Positions 41,586-50,282 are shown, counted from the first letter of the stretch. The stretch is 64,000 nt of DNA from Cellulomonas cellasea (GCF_006538745.1 NZ_BJLR01000001.1:62001-126000), one strand, 5' to 3'. Program-made: numbers and translations. Notes: generated from the sequence alone by a model not told the origin.

Positions 41586-41810
41586 GTGGACATCACGATC
41601 GGCGTGCAGAACCTCCCGCGCGAGCTGATGCTCGAGTCCGACCAGACGGCGGAGCAGGTCGCCGCAGCCGTGGCCGCCGCGCTCGAGAGCAAGACGGTGC
41701 TCGAGCTCGTCGACACGAAGGGCCGGCGCGTCATCGTCCCGGTCGCGACGCTCGGCTACGTCGAGATCGGCGCGGAGACCAAGGGTCGCGTGGGCTTCGG
41801 CAACCTCTGA
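41586..41810 (+). CDS. DUF3107 small protein
   Basis: A 74-residue protein of the actinobacterial DUF3107 family (TB9.4 type). The whole family pattern is present: VDITIGVQNLPRELMLESD, QVAAAVAAALESKTVLELVD, and VPVATLGYVEIGAETKGRVG. A compact alpha/beta fold is expected; function is unknown. GTG 41586 has GAGGAG about ten bases upstream; TAGGAT upstream may be its -10. It follows the TetR gene by 87 bases and is terminated by a strong hairpin. Confidence 0.92.
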   Translation: MDITIGVQNLPRELMLESDQTAEQVAAAVAAALESKTVLELVDTKGRRVIVPVATLGYVEIGAETKGRVGFGNL

Positions 41811-41873
41811 CCCACCACGGACGAGCACGCACCAGCACGGAGCACGACGGGCCGGCACGGACGAGCACGACGA

Positions 41874-41906
41874 GGACCCGGCGCGGCGGCTGACCGCGCC
41901 GGGTCC
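41874..41906. terminator. Bidirectional terminator after DUF3107
   Basis: GGACCCGGCGCGG (41874-41886) pairs perfectly with CCGCGCCGGGTCC (41894-41906) around seven bases, between the convergent DUF3107 and ferritin-like genes. The preceding 50 bases carry AGCACG/GGCACG at 41824, 41834, 41841, 41854 and 41864. Confidence 0.8.
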
Positions 41907-41947
41907 CGTGCTGTCCGAGGCACTCGGCGCGTCAGGCGGTGAGCCGG

Positions 41948-42628
41948 TCAGGCCGTGAGCCCGAGGCGGCCCATCCGGCGCGTGTGCTGGGCGGTGAGCT
42001 CGCCGAAGAGCCGGGCCGTGCCGTCGCCGCCCTGCGCGCCGTCCGCCGCGGCGGCCAGCCGGGCGAGCCCGGGGCGCGTCGCGAGCAGGTTCTGCACGAC
42101 GCCGAGCGCCTCCCCCACGAGCCGGCGGCCCCACAGCGCGAGCCGCGAGACGAGCACCTCGTCGTCGGCGCGCGCGACGTCGAGCTCGGCGACCGCGAGG
42201 TCGGTGTGCCCGACGTCGCCCAGCACGTCGAGCACGAGCACGCGCGACTGCTCGTCGAGCGACGTCGCGGCGTGCCGGCAGAAGTCGTCCGCGACGCCGT
42301 AGCCGACGTACGCGGTGAGCAGGCGCTCCCACCACGTGCTCGGGGCGGTCCGCGCGTCGAAGTCGTCGAGCACGTGCGCGAACGAGCCGAGGACCGCCTC
42401 GGGGTCGCCGCCGAGCTCCGCGACGCGGGCGAGGACCCGGTCCCGACGCTCGACGCTCGTCGCCGCGAACCGGGTCAGCTCGAGGCGCTGCGCGAGCGTG
42501 GGGGCGAGGGCGGCGTCCGACGCGAGCCGCGCGAACGCGACCAGCTCGAGCTGCGCGACCAGGCCCAGGAGCTCGAGGGTGTCGGCGCTCTGGGCGGTCT
42601 GCGTGCCGGTCGGAAGCGTCTCGGTCAT
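41948..42628 (-). CDS. Ferritin-like fold-containing protein
   Basis: A 226-residue helical protein of the actinobacterial ferritin-like family found next to rhlE-type helicases (Rv3210c type, recalled). Helices are LELLGLVAQLELVAFARLAS, ELTRFAATSVERRDRVLARV, WWERLLTAYVGYGVADDFCR and LDVLGDVGHTDLAVAELDVA. Carboxylate and histidine ligands of a di-iron site (E near 36, E near 67, H in VGHTD) are suggestive but incomplete. ATG 42628 lies six bases downstream of TACGAT (minus strand; plus coordinates 42635-42640), so the message is probably leaderless. Confidence 0.8.
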   Translation of the reverse strand: MTETLPTGTQTAQSADTLELLGLVAQLELVAFARLASDAALAPTLAQRLELTRFAATSVERRDRVLARVAELGGDPEAVLGSFAHVLDDFDARTAPSTWWERLLTAYVGYGVADDFCRHAATSLDEQSRVLVLDVLGDVGHTDLAVAELDVARADDEVLVSRLALWGRRLVGEALGVVQNLLATRPGLARLAAAADGAQGGDGTARLFGELTAQHTRRMGRLGLTA

Positions 42629-42899
42629 CCGAGGATCGTAGCGCCGCGGCGCTCCCGGGTGACCGGCCTCACAGCCGCCCGGACGGGCGTCCGGTAGCAT
42701 CGAACCCGTACATCGGTTGCCCGGTCGTCTCGACCGCCTCGTGCCTCCACCGCCCTCGCCGCTCGCGAGCGCCGCGTCGTCACGAACTGACATTCACGAT
42801 CGGCTGCCGGCCAACCACGTGGCGATGCCCGTCTCCTGACCCGGCCCGTGCGCCGGAGGGACTCGTGCGGCTCGCCACCACACGAGTGAAGAGTCGCCT
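42629..42899 (+). promoter_or_regulatory. Divergent region and long leader of the DEAD-box helicase gene
   Basis: TAGCAT (42695-42700) is the best -10 for the helicase gene and would give a leader of about 190 bases. DEAD-box helicase mRNAs in bacteria often carry long, structured, temperature-responsive leaders. No intrinsic terminator was seen inside. Confidence 0.4.
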
Positions 42900-44768
42900 G
42901 TGACCACCATCGATCCCGCTCTCCCCGCCGACGACACCACCGTCGAGGGCCTGCCCCTGCTGGACGAGGCCACCGCCACCTCCAGCAGCGTGCAGGCGAG
43001 CAACCCGTCGTTCGCGGACTTCGAGGTCCGCCCGGAGATCGTCGCGGCGCTCGCCGCGGCCGGCATCACGCACCCGTTCCCGATCCAGGCGATGACCCTC
43101 CCGGTCGCGCTCTCGGGCCACGACATCATCGGCCAGGCCAAGACGGGCACCGGCAAGACGCTCGGCTTCGGCGTCCCGCTGCTGCACCGCGTCGTCGCGC
43201 CGGGTGAGCGCGGGTTCGACGAGCTGCCCGCGCCCGGCAAGCCGCAGGCGCTCGTCGTCGTCCCGACCCGCGAGCTCGCGGTCCAGGTCGCCGGCGACCT
43301 CATGACCGCGTCGGCGAAGCGCTCGGTGCGCATCGTGCAGCTCTACGGCGGCCGCGCGTACGAGCCGCAGGTCGACGCGCTCAAGACCGGCGTCGAGGTC
43401 GTCGTCGGGACCCCCGGGCGCATGATCGACCTGCTCAACCAGGGCTACCTCGACCTGTCGCGCGTGCGGTGCGTCGTGCTCGACGAGGCCGACGAGATGC
43501 TCGACCTGGGCTTCCTGCCCGACGTCGAGAAGCTGCTCTCGCGCACGCCCGCGTCGCGCCACACGATGCTGTTCTCCGCGACGATGCCGGGTGCGGTCGT
43601 CGCGATGGCGCGCCGGTACATGACGCAGCCGACGCACATCCGGGCGAACGACCCCGACGACGGCGGCCAGACCGTCAAGAACATCAAGCAGGTCGTCTAC
43701 CGCGCGCACGCGCTCGACAAGGTCGAGGTGCTCGCGCGGCTCCTGCAGTCCGAGGGCCGCGGCCTGACGATCGTCTTCGCGCGGACCAAGCGGACCGCCG
43801 CGAAGGTCGCCGACGACCTCATCGAGCGCGGGTTCGCCGCGGGCGCGATCCACGGCGACCTCGGCCAGGGCGCCCGTGAGCAGGCGCTGCGTGCGTTCCG
43901 CAACGGCAAGGTCGACGTGCTCGTCGCCACGGACGTCGCGGCGCGCGGGATCGACGTCGACGACGTCACGCACGTCGTGAACTACCAGTGCCCCGAGGAC
44001 GAGAAGACGTACCTGCACCGCACGGGCCGCACCGGCCGCGCGGGCAACAAGGGCACCGCCGTGACGTTCGTCGACTGGGACGACGTGCCGCGCTGGGGCC
44101 TGATCAACAAGGCGCTCGAGCTCGGCATCCCCGAGCCCGTCGAGACGTACTCGAGCTCGCCGCACCTGTTCACCGACCTGAACATCCCCGCGGGGACCAA
44201 GGGCCGGCTGCCGAAGTCGGCACAGACGCGCGCGGGGCTCGACGCGGAGAAGCTCGAGGACCTCGGCGAGACCGGCAAGCGCCACGCCTCCGCGGGCGGG
44301 CGCTCCGGCGGTCGCGAGGGCGCGCGTGACGGCGGCGGGCGTGACGCCGGTCGTGACGGCGGCGGGCGTGACGCCGGTCGTGACGGCGGCGGGCGCGACG
44401 GCGGCCGTGGGCGCGGTGCCCGCGACGGCGCACCCCGCGAGGCCGGCGCGCGTGAGGGCGGTCAGCGTGAGGGCGGTGCGCGTGACGGCGGGTCCCCCGA
44501 CGGCGGCGCGCGTGAGGGCGGTCCCCGCGAGGGTGGCCGGACGCGCAGCCGGAGCCGGAGCGGACGCGACTCCGCCGTGGCGGTCGAGGGGTCGGCGGCC
44601 GCGCCGGCGAACCCCCAGGAGCCGGTGACGGCCGCCGCGGGCGGCGACGCCCCGGCCGGCGACCGCCCGCGCCGCAACCGCAACCGTCGCCGCACCCGCG
44701 GCGGCAGCACGGACGCACCGGGCCAGGAGACGGCCGCCCCCGCGCAGGAGACCTCCGCGCAGGGCTGA
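42900..44768 (+). CDS. DEAD/DEAH-box RNA helicase (RhlE/CsdA-like)
   Basis: A 622-residue RNA helicase. The Q motif is FADFEVRPEIVAAL...PFPIQ, Walker A AKTGTGKT is at 80-87, then PTRELAVQV, GTPGRMIDLL, DEAD at 195-198 and SATMPGAV. The helicase C domain has IVFARTKRTA, VLVATDVAARGIDVDDVTHV and HRTGRTGRAG. Residues about 460-560 are an Arg/Gly/Asp repeat tail, and the end is basic (RPRRNRNRRRTRGG), both likely RNA-binding. It remodels structured RNA in ribosome assembly or cold adaptation. GTG 42900 has a weak ribosome site. A 16-bp hairpin follows. Confidence 0.93.
   Translation: MTTIDPALPADDTTVEGLPLLDEATATSSSVQASNPSFADFEVRPEIVAALAAAGITHPFPIQAMTLPVALSGHDIIGQAKTGTGKTLGFGVPLLHRVVAPGERGFDELPAPGKPQALVVVPTRELAVQVAGDLMTASAKRSVRIVQLYGGRAYEPQVDALKTGVEVVVGTPGRMIDLLNQGYLDLSRVRCVVLDEADEMLDLGFLPDVEKLLSRTPASRHTMLFSATMPGAVVAMARRYMTQPTHIRANDPDDGGQTVKNIKQVVYRAHALDKVEVLARLLQSEGRGLTIVFARTKRTAAKVADDLIERGFAAGAIHGDLGQGAREQALRAFRNGKVDVLVATDVAARGIDVDDVTHVVNYQCPEDEKTYLHRTGRTGRAGNKGTAVTFVDWDDVPRWGLINKALELGIPEPVETYSSSPHLFTDLNIPAGTKGRLPKSAQTRAGLDAEKLEDLGETGKRHASAGGRSGGREGARDGGGRDAGRDGGGRDAGRDGGGRDGGRGRGARDGAPREAGAREGGQREGGARDGGSPDGGAREGGPREGGRTRSRSRSGRDSAVAVEGSAAAPANPQEPVTAAAGGDAPAGDRPRRNRNRRRTRGGSTDAPGQETAAPAQETSAQG
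44329..44400 (+). repeat. 27-bp tandem repeat in the helicase tail
   Basis: Units at 44329-44355 and 44356-44382 are identical 27-mers starting GACGGCGGCGGGCGTGACG, followed by a partial third. They encode DGGGRDAGR nonapeptides in the disordered RGG-like tail. Confidence 0.8.
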
Positions 44769-44782
44769 CCCGCACCACCACC

Positions 44783-44818
44783 GAGGGGCCGTCCGCTCAG
44801 CCGAGCGGGCGGCCCCTC
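44783..44818 (+). terminator. Terminator after the DEAD-box gene
   Basis: Two 16-base arms (44783-44798, 44803-44818) pair with a single G-U wobble around the loop AGCC. Confidence 0.8.
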
Positions 44819-44854
44819 GTGCGTCCGGCCTCGTGAGCGGGCGGCTCGTCGCGG

Positions 44855-44930
44855 GTCCCGCCTCCCGAGCGGCCGGCTCGCGTCCCGCCTCCCGAGCGGC
44901 CTGCCCGTCCTGCGTCCGCCTCCCGACGGT
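44855..44930. repeat. 27-bp imperfect tandem repeat
   Basis: GTCCCGCCTCCCGAGCGGCC occurs at 44855 and again at 44882, with a decayed third copy near 44914. It lies in the intergenic DNA before the next gene and has no evident coding. Confidence 0.6.
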
Positions 44931-44994
44931 CGAGCCCGCGCCCGTCCGGCCGGACGCCGCGCGACGCCGGGTCGGGCACGCCAGGATGTCCGGC

Positions 44995-45612
44995 GTGGCC
45001 CTCTACGCGCAGAACCCGTGGCGACGCACGCGCCAGCTCGTCGGCGACCTGCTCGTCGTCTTGTGGGTGGCGGCATGGGTCCGCGCCGGGCTGTGGGTGC
45101 ACGACTCCGTCGCCCGGCTCGCCGCTCCCGGGCGCACGCTCGAGGACGCGGGCTCGTCCCTCTCGGACAGCCTCGGGTCGGCGGGCGACACGGTCGCGCG
45201 CGTCCCGCTCGTGGGCGACGACGCCCGCAGCCCGTTCGACGCGGCCGGCGGCGCCGCCGACTCGATCGCCCGCGCCGGGGTCCAGGTCCAGGAGGGTGCC
45301 GCACAGCTCGCGCTGCTGCTGGGGATCCTCGTCGCGGCGGTCCCGGTGCTGCTCGTCGTGGGCGCCTGGCTGCGCGCGCGCGTGCGGTTCGCGAGCCGGT
45401 CCCGCGCCGCGAGGCGCATCCTCGACTCGGCCGCCGACCTCGACCTGTTCGCGCTGCGCGCGCTCGCGACGCAGCCCGTCCGCGCGCTCGCACGGGTGAG
45501 CGACGACCCGGCGGACGCGTGGCGCCGGCGCGACCCCGACGTCCTGCGCGCGCTCGCGTCGCTCGAGCTGCGGTCCCTCGGCCTGCGCGCGCCGGCCCCG
45601 CCGCGCGGCTGA
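44995..45612 (+). CDS. Small membrane protein with two transmembrane segments
   Basis: A 205-residue protein I do not recognise as a named family. The N-terminus (VALYAQNPWRRTRQLVGDLL) leads into a first membrane helix at about 18-38 (LVVLWVAAWVRAGLWV). A periplasmic helix-rich segment (SSLSDSLGSAGDTVARVPLV) and a second membrane helix at about 102-123 (ALLLGILVAAVPVLLVVGAW) follow, then an Arg-rich cytoplasmic tail. GTG 44995 is preferred because CAGGAT (44982-44987) is seven bases upstream, as in other leaderless genes here; ATG 44986 would add three residues. It is convergent with marC. Confidence 0.7.
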   Translation: MALYAQNPWRRTRQLVGDLLVVLWVAAWVRAGLWVHDSVARLAAPGRTLEDAGSSLSDSLGSAGDTVARVPLVGDDARSPFDAAGGAADSIARAGVQVQEGAAQLALLLGILVAAVPVLLVVGAWLRARVRFASRSRAARRILDSAADLDLFALRALATQPVRALARVSDDPADAWRRRDPDVLRALASLELRSLGLRAPAPPRG

Positions 45613-45634
45613 ACCGGACCCGACGGCCCGCCGG

Positions 45635-46258
45635 TCAGCCCTGCAGCACGAACGCCCGGACGGCGTCCGCGACGAGCTGCACCGCGATCGCCGCGAGCAG
45701 GAGCCCGGCGATGCGCGTCACGAGGATGACGCCCGAGTCCCCGAGGACGCGGTGGATCACGTTGGCGAACCGCATCGCGAGGTAGAGGCACAGGTGCACC
45801 GCGAGCACGCCGAGGCCGATCGCGACCCAGTCGGCGGTCGACCCGTCGGTGGCCTGGACGAAGACCATCGTCGCGACGATCGCGCCCGGCCCGGCGAGCA
45901 GCGGCGTGCCGAGCGGCACGAGCGCGACGTTGACGTTGCCGTTGCCGGACGGCTCGGGCTCCTCCATCTTGCCGGTCAGCAGCTCCATGGCCACGAGCAG
46001 CAGCAGGAGCCCGCCCGACGCCTGGAGCGCGGGCAGCGAGATGTGCATGTACGCGAGGAGCTGCTGGCCGAACACCGCGAACGACACGATCACGCCGAAC
46101 GCGACGAGGATCGCCTGGCGCGCCGCACGGTTGCGCTGCTGGCGGGTCATCGTGCTGGTCAGCCCGAGAAAGATCGGCACGGTCCCGGGCGGGTCCATGA
46201 TGACGAACAGGGTGATGAAGACCTCGCTCAGGAGGCGCAGGTCGACGACGTCGTTCAC
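45635..46258 (-). CDS. MarC family integral membrane protein
   Basis: A 207-residue MarC/UPF0056 protein with six hydrophobic helices. The family signature is clear: FVIMDPPGTVPIFLGLTSTM, ASGGLLLLLVAMELLTGKM, VALVPLGTPLLAGPGAIVAT and GVILVTRIAGLLLAAIAVQL. The family is widespread and of unknown function; it is no longer believed to cause multiple antibiotic resistance. Its GTG start overlaps the stop of the PHP gene by four bases, so it is the downstream gene of a two-gene operon. Confidence 0.92.
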   Translation of the reverse strand: MNDVVDLRLLSEVFITLFVIMDPPGTVPIFLGLTSTMTRQQRNRAARQAILVAFGVIVSFAVFGQQLLAYMHISLPALQASGGLLLLLVAMELLTGKMEEPEPSGNGNVNVALVPLGTPLLAGPGAIVATMVFVQATDGSTADWVAIGLGVLAVHLCLYLAMRFANVIHRVLGDSGVILVTRIAGLLLAAIAVQLVADAVRAFVLQG

Positions 46259-47097
46259 GGGCGCACCACCGGCACGGTCCCTTCCTTCTCGATGTCCGCC
46301 AGCACGGACGGCTGGGTCAGGTTCTCGCCGAGGAGGTTGGCCTTGCCGGCGCCGTGGTAGTCGCTCGACCCGGTCATGAGCAGCCCGAGGCGCTCGGCGA
46401 TCCGCGTCAGGCGCTCGCGCTGCGCGGGCGTGTGGTCGCGGTGGTGGACCTCGAGGCCCGCGAGCCCCGCGTCGGCGAGCTCGTCGAACACGTCGTCGGA
46501 CACGACGCGACCGCGCCCGTCGGCGCCGGGGTGCGCGAAGACCGGCACGCCGCCGGCCGCCCGGACCGCGCGCACCGCGGCGACGGCCGAGGGTGCGTAG
46601 TGCGGCACGTGGTAGGGCCCGTCGCTGCGCAGGAGCTCGACGAAGGCGGCGTCCCGGCTCGCGACGACGCCGAGGCGCACGAGCGCGTCGGCGATGTGCG
46701 GGCGGCCGACGACCGTGCCGGGGCTCGTGTGCTCGAGCACGTCCTCCCAGGTCAGCGGATGGTCGGCCGCGATGAGGTCGACCATCGCGCGGGCGCGGCC
46801 GTCGCGGGCGGCGCGGGTCCGCTCGAGCTCGGCGACCAGCGCGGGGTGCGTGGGGTCCTGCAGGTAGGCGAGCAGGTGGACGCTCACGCCGCGCGCACGC
46901 GCCGACACCTCGGTCCCGCGCACGAGCGCGACGCCGTGCTCGTGCGCCGCCTGCTCCGCCGCGGCCCACCCCGCGGTCGTGTCGTGGTCGGTGAGCGCGA
47001 CGACGTCGAGGCCCGCACGGGCGGCCGACGCGACGACCTCGGCGGGCGGCTCGGTGCCGTCGGAGGCCGTCGAGTGGGTGTGGAGGTCGATGCGCAC
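46255..47097 (-). CDS. PHP-domain phosphoesterase
   Basis: A 280-residue stand-alone PHP protein of the RNase AM/YciV (nucleotide 3',5'-bisphosphatase) type. Metal-binding motifs are in order: DLHTHSTASDG, VVALTDHDTT, RGTEVSA, FAHPGADGRGR, LEVHHRDHTPAQRERL and the terminal MTGSSDYHG. This set fits a tri-metal phosphodiesterase that trims 5' RNA ends or hydrolyses 3',5'-bisphosphonucleotides. GTG 47097 sits seven bases after TAGGGT on the minus strand (plus 47105-47110), again leaderless. It is first in the operon with marC. Confidence 0.9.
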   Translation of the reverse strand: MRIDLHTHSTASDGTEPPAEVVASAARAGLDVVALTDHDTTAGWAAAEQAAHEHGVALVRGTEVSARARGVSVHLLAYLQDPTHPALVAELERTRAARDGRARAMVDLIAADHPLTWEDVLEHTSPGTVVGRPHIADALVRLGVVASRDAAFVELLRSDGPYHVPHYAPSAVAAVRAVRAAGGVPVFAHPGADGRGRVVSDDVFDELADAGLAGLEVHHRDHTPAQRERLTRIAERLGLLMTGSSDYHGAGKANLLGENLTQPSVLADIEKEGTVPVVRP

Positions 47098-47268
47098 GGG
47101 CTCAACCCTAGGGGCGCTCGTCCACGGGCTGAGACCGTGGGGGCGGCGCGGCCGCGGGTTCACCTCCTCGCCGACCGCCGCGCGTCCGGCGTGCGCCCGC
47201 GCCGCCCGCCGCGCGCGGACGTCGCCTCGCGAGGGTCGTGGTGGGCGTGCGGTGGGAGGATGGACGTC

Positions 47269-48849
47269 ATGACCGACGGCCAGACCCCCGAGACGTCCGC
47301 GCCCGCGCAGCCCGCTCCGCAGCCGGGCGACCAGCCCCTCGAGTCGCGCGGCTCCAACCGCTCGCAGCGCCCGGACTCGCGCGCGTTCACCGAGTTCATC
47401 ACCTCCGGCTGGGGTCCCCGCCCGGCCACGACCGCGGCCCCGTCGCCGGCCGCGCCGTACACCGCGGTCCGCCGCGCGCGGCTCGGCGCGCAGTTCCCCG
47501 GCGCCCGCGTCGTCGTCCCCGCGGGCTCGTTCAAGGTCCGCTCGAACGACACCGACTACCGCTTCCGTCCGCACTCCGCGTTCGCGCACCTGACGGGGCT
47601 CGGCGCGGAGCAGGAGCCCGACGCGGTGCTCGTCCTGCACCCCGTGGACGACGCGCACGGGGACGCCCCCGGTGGCGAGGACGGCGAGGCCGTCACGTCG
47701 GCGACGCACCGGGCGGTGCTCTACGTGCGCCCGCTCGCCGGCCGGGACACCGAGGAGTTCTTCTCCGACTCGCGCTACGGCGAGTTCTGGGTCGGCGCGC
47801 GCCCGACGCTCGACGACCTCGCAAGCGTCACCGGCATCGAGACCGCGCACCTCGACGGCCTGCGTGACGCGCTCGCGAAGGACGTCGGCGAGGGCGGCGT
47901 GCAGCTGCTCGTGGTGCCCGACGCCGACGAGACGGTCGAGGCCGTCGTCGAGGAGATCCGCGCGGCCGAGGACGCGGGCCTGACCGACGCCCGCCTCGCG
48001 GAGGCGCTCTCGGAGCTGCGCCTGCTCAAGGACGAGCACGAGGTCGCCCAGATGCGCGAGGCCGTCGACGCGACGATCGCGGGGTTCGCCGAGGTGGTCC
48101 GCGCGCTCCCCCGGGCGACGGCGCACCGGCGCGGCGAGCGGGTCATCGAGAGCACCTTCGGCGCGCACGCCCGGGAGGAGGGCAACGCCGTCGGCTACGA
48201 GACGATCGCCGCCTCGGGCGAGCACGCGACGACGCTGCACTGGACGGACAACGACGGGCAGGTCCGCGCAGGCGAGCTCGTGCTCGTCGACGCGGGCGTC
48301 GAGGTCGACTCGCTCTACACCGCGGACGTCACGCGCACGCTCCCGGTCGACGGGACGTTCACGGACGTGCAGCGCCGCGTCTACCAGGCGGTCCTCGACG
48401 CGGCCGACGCCGCGTTCGCCGTCGCGGTGCCCGGCAACCGCTTCCGGGACGTGCACGCGGCGGCGATGGAGGTCATCGCCGCGCGGCTCGGCGAGTGGGG
48501 CCTGCTGCCCGTGCCGGTCGAGGAGGCGCTCAGCCCCGAGGGCCAGCAGCACCGGCGCTGGATGGTGCACGGCACGAGCCACCACCTCGGCCTCGACGTG
48601 CACGACTGCGCCCTCGCGCGCCGCGAGCTGTACCTCGACGCGGTGATCGAGCCCGGCATGGTCTTCACGATCGAGCCCGGGCTGTACTTCAAGAGCGACG
48701 ACCTGCTCGTCCCCGAGGAGTACCGCGGCATCGGGGTGCGCATCGAGGACGACGTGCTGATCACGGCCGACGGGAACGAGAACCTCTCGGCGGCGCTCCC
48801 CCGGCGGCCGGACGACGTGGAGGCGTGGATGGCGGGCCTGCTGGGCTGA
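47269..48849 (+). CDS. Aminopeptidase P family (Xaa-Pro) metallopeptidase
   Basis: A 526-residue aminopeptidase P. The N-terminal creatinase-like domain has FPGARVVVPAGSFKVRSNDT and YRFRPHSAFAHLTGLGAEQE. The pita-bread catalytic domain shows all five metal ligands: VLVDAGVEVDSLY and TADVTRTLP (Asp), HGTSHHLGLDVHD (His), FTIEPGLYF and GVRIEDDVLIT (Glu). It removes N-terminal residues preceding proline. ATG 47269 has GGAGG nine bases upstream; the ATG at 47260 overlaps that site. Only three bases separate its stop from the convergent ROK stop, leaving no room for an intergenic terminator. Confidence 0.94.
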   Translation: MTDGQTPETSAPAQPAPQPGDQPLESRGSNRSQRPDSRAFTEFITSGWGPRPATTAAPSPAAPYTAVRRARLGAQFPGARVVVPAGSFKVRSNDTDYRFRPHSAFAHLTGLGAEQEPDAVLVLHPVDDAHGDAPGGEDGEAVTSATHRAVLYVRPLAGRDTEEFFSDSRYGEFWVGARPTLDDLASVTGIETAHLDGLRDALAKDVGEGGVQLLVVPDADETVEAVVEEIRAAEDAGLTDARLAEALSELRLLKDEHEVAQMREAVDATIAGFAEVVRALPRATAHRRGERVIESTFGAHAREEGNAVGYETIAASGEHATTLHWTDNDGQVRAGELVLVDAGVEVDSLYTADVTRTLPVDGTFTDVQRRVYQAVLDAADAAFAVAVPGNRFRDVHAAAMEVIAARLGEWGLLPVPVEEALSPEGQQHRRWMVHGTSHHLGLDVHDCALARRELYLDAVIEPGMVFTIEPGLYFKSDDLLVPEEYRGIGVRIEDDVLITADGNENLSAALPRRPDDVEAWMAGLLG

Positions 48850-48852
48850 GCC

Positions 48853-50157
48853 TCAGGCGGACGCCGTCGCCGGGGTGCCCGCCGCGCGGTCGGGCTGCCC
48901 GACGGCGGCCCCGCGGTCGCGCGCGGCCGGCTGCTCCGGCTCGGCCGGCTCGGCCGGCTCCGAGGTGGGCACCTCACGGAGCGTGAGCGCGAGCGGGTCC
49001 GCACGGACGAGCGCGAGTGCCCGGCGCACGGCGCCGAGGTGCACGCCGTCCGCCCCGAGCGTCGACGCCACGACCTCGGGCACGGGCAGGTGCATGTAGG
49101 ACGCGAGGCTCGCGGTCGTGCGCTCGAGCACCGGCCCGGCGGAGCCCGCCACGGCGCCGCCCACGATCACGCGCTCGACGTCGAGCAGCCCGCCGAGCAC
49201 CGCGCAGACCCGCGCGAGCCGGTCGCCGAGCCGGTCGACGACGCGCTGGGCGTCGGGGTCACCCGCGAGCGCGGCGGTGGTGACGTCGGCGAACTCCGGC
49301 TCGGCGGGCAGCCGGCGCCTCAGCCGCGCGAGACCGGCGTCCTCGGTGAGCCACTGCCGCACGGTCGCCGCGAGCCCGGACGCGGAGCCGACGCCGTCCA
49401 CGAGGTCGAGCACGTGCATCTCGCCCGCGCCGCCGTGGCGTCCGCGCAGCAGCACCCCGTCCACCATGAGCCCGGCCCCGAAGCGCTCGCCCGAGAGCAG
49501 GGTCACGAACGAGCGGGCGCCGACCCCGGCCCCGACGGCGCCCTCGGCGATCGCGGCGAGGTTGGCGTCGTTGTCGACGACGACGTGCTGCCCCGGCCGG
49601 GCGAGCGCCGCGAGGAGGTCGGGGTTCATCCGCGCCCAGAACCTGTCCGCGGAGGCCGGCGGACGCCCGAGACCGTCGGTCGGCGCCGGGACGCCGACGA
49701 CCGTGACGAGCACGGAACCCGCGTGCGCGCCGGCCCTGCCGAGCGCGTCGACGACGGCGTCGCGCACGCCGCCGACCCGCGTCGCCCGGTCCTCGCCGCC
49801 GGCCTCGAGCACGCGGGTGGCTCGGGCGAGGACCGCGCCGGCGAGGTCGGCGACGGATGCCGTGACGCGGTGCTGGCCGGCGTCGACGCCCACGACGTGC
49901 CCGGCGCGGCGGTCGAACGCGTAGCGGCGCGCGGGCCGGCCCTTGGCGCGGTCGCCGGGGAGCCGCTCGGGGCTCAGCTCGCGGAGCCAGCCGAGGCCCA
50001 CGAGGTCGTCGCAGAGCCCGAGGACCGTCGTGCGGGTCAGGCCGGTCGCGTCGATGGCGTCGGTCGCGGTGAACGGGCCGGCGTCCCAGGCGAAGTCGAG
50101 CACCGCCGCGAGGTTGGCGCGGCGGAGCTGCTGGGGGGACCCCGAGATCGCGGACAC
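48853..50157 (-). CDS. ROK family transcriptional regulator lacking the zinc motif
   Basis: A 434-residue ROK repressor. An N-terminal winged helix (LRRANLAAVLDFAWDAGPFT, DATGLTRTTVLGLCDDLVGL) precedes the sugar-kinase-like fold with VVGVDAGQHRVTASVADLAG, VVVDNDANLAAIAEGAVGAG and LLDVERVIVGGAVAGSAGPV. The CxCGxxGCxE zinc site of classical ROK proteins is replaced by GGAGEMHVLDLVDGVGSASG, so it is a regulator without the usual metal. The effector is probably the sugar carried by the divergent transporter. GTG 50157 has AAGG upstream. The tail after about 395 is low-complexity (EPAEPAEPEQPAARDR). Confidence 0.92.
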   Translation of the reverse strand: MSAISGSPQQLRRANLAAVLDFAWDAGPFTATDAIDATGLTRTTVLGLCDDLVGLGWLRELSPERLPGDRAKGRPARRYAFDRRAGHVVGVDAGQHRVTASVADLAGAVLARATRVLEAGGEDRATRVGGVRDAVVDALGRAGAHAGSVLVTVVGVPAPTDGLGRPPASADRFWARMNPDLLAALARPGQHVVVDNDANLAAIAEGAVGAGVGARSFVTLLSGERFGAGLMVDGVLLRGRHGGAGEMHVLDLVDGVGSASGLAATVRQWLTEDAGLARLRRRLPAEPEFADVTTAALAGDPDAQRVVDRLGDRLARVCAVLGGLLDVERVIVGGAVAGSAGPVLERTTASLASYMHLPVPEVVASTLGADGVHLGAVRRALALVRADPLALTLREVPTSEPAEPAEPEQPAARDRGAAVGQPDRAAGTPATASA

Positions 50158-50196
50158 GTCTTGACCTTACGGGCGGAGTGGGCTCATGCTCGATAT

Positions 50197-50224
50197 ATCC
50201 AGCACTTAGATTTACCGTCTGGAT
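50197..50224. promoter_or_regulatory. ROK/sugar operon divergent control region
   Basis: ATCCAG (50197-50202) and CTGGAT (50219-50224) are inverted arms either side of an AT-rich core (CACTTAGATTTACCGT), beside the palindrome GATATATC. This is the most AT-rich spot in the region and lies between the divergent ROK and binding-protein genes, so it is the likely operator and promoter. The exact -10/-35 are unresolved. Confidence 0.5.
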
Positions 50225-50282
50225 CAACCAAGGGCCACGCGCGCACCCGGCACCGCCGGGCCACCGACGAGGAGACGACGAC

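Noticed and set aside
44329-44400. Repeat array considered as CRISPR-like
   Set aside because: Units are contiguous with no spacers and lie in frame in a coding tail; no cas gene is in the window.
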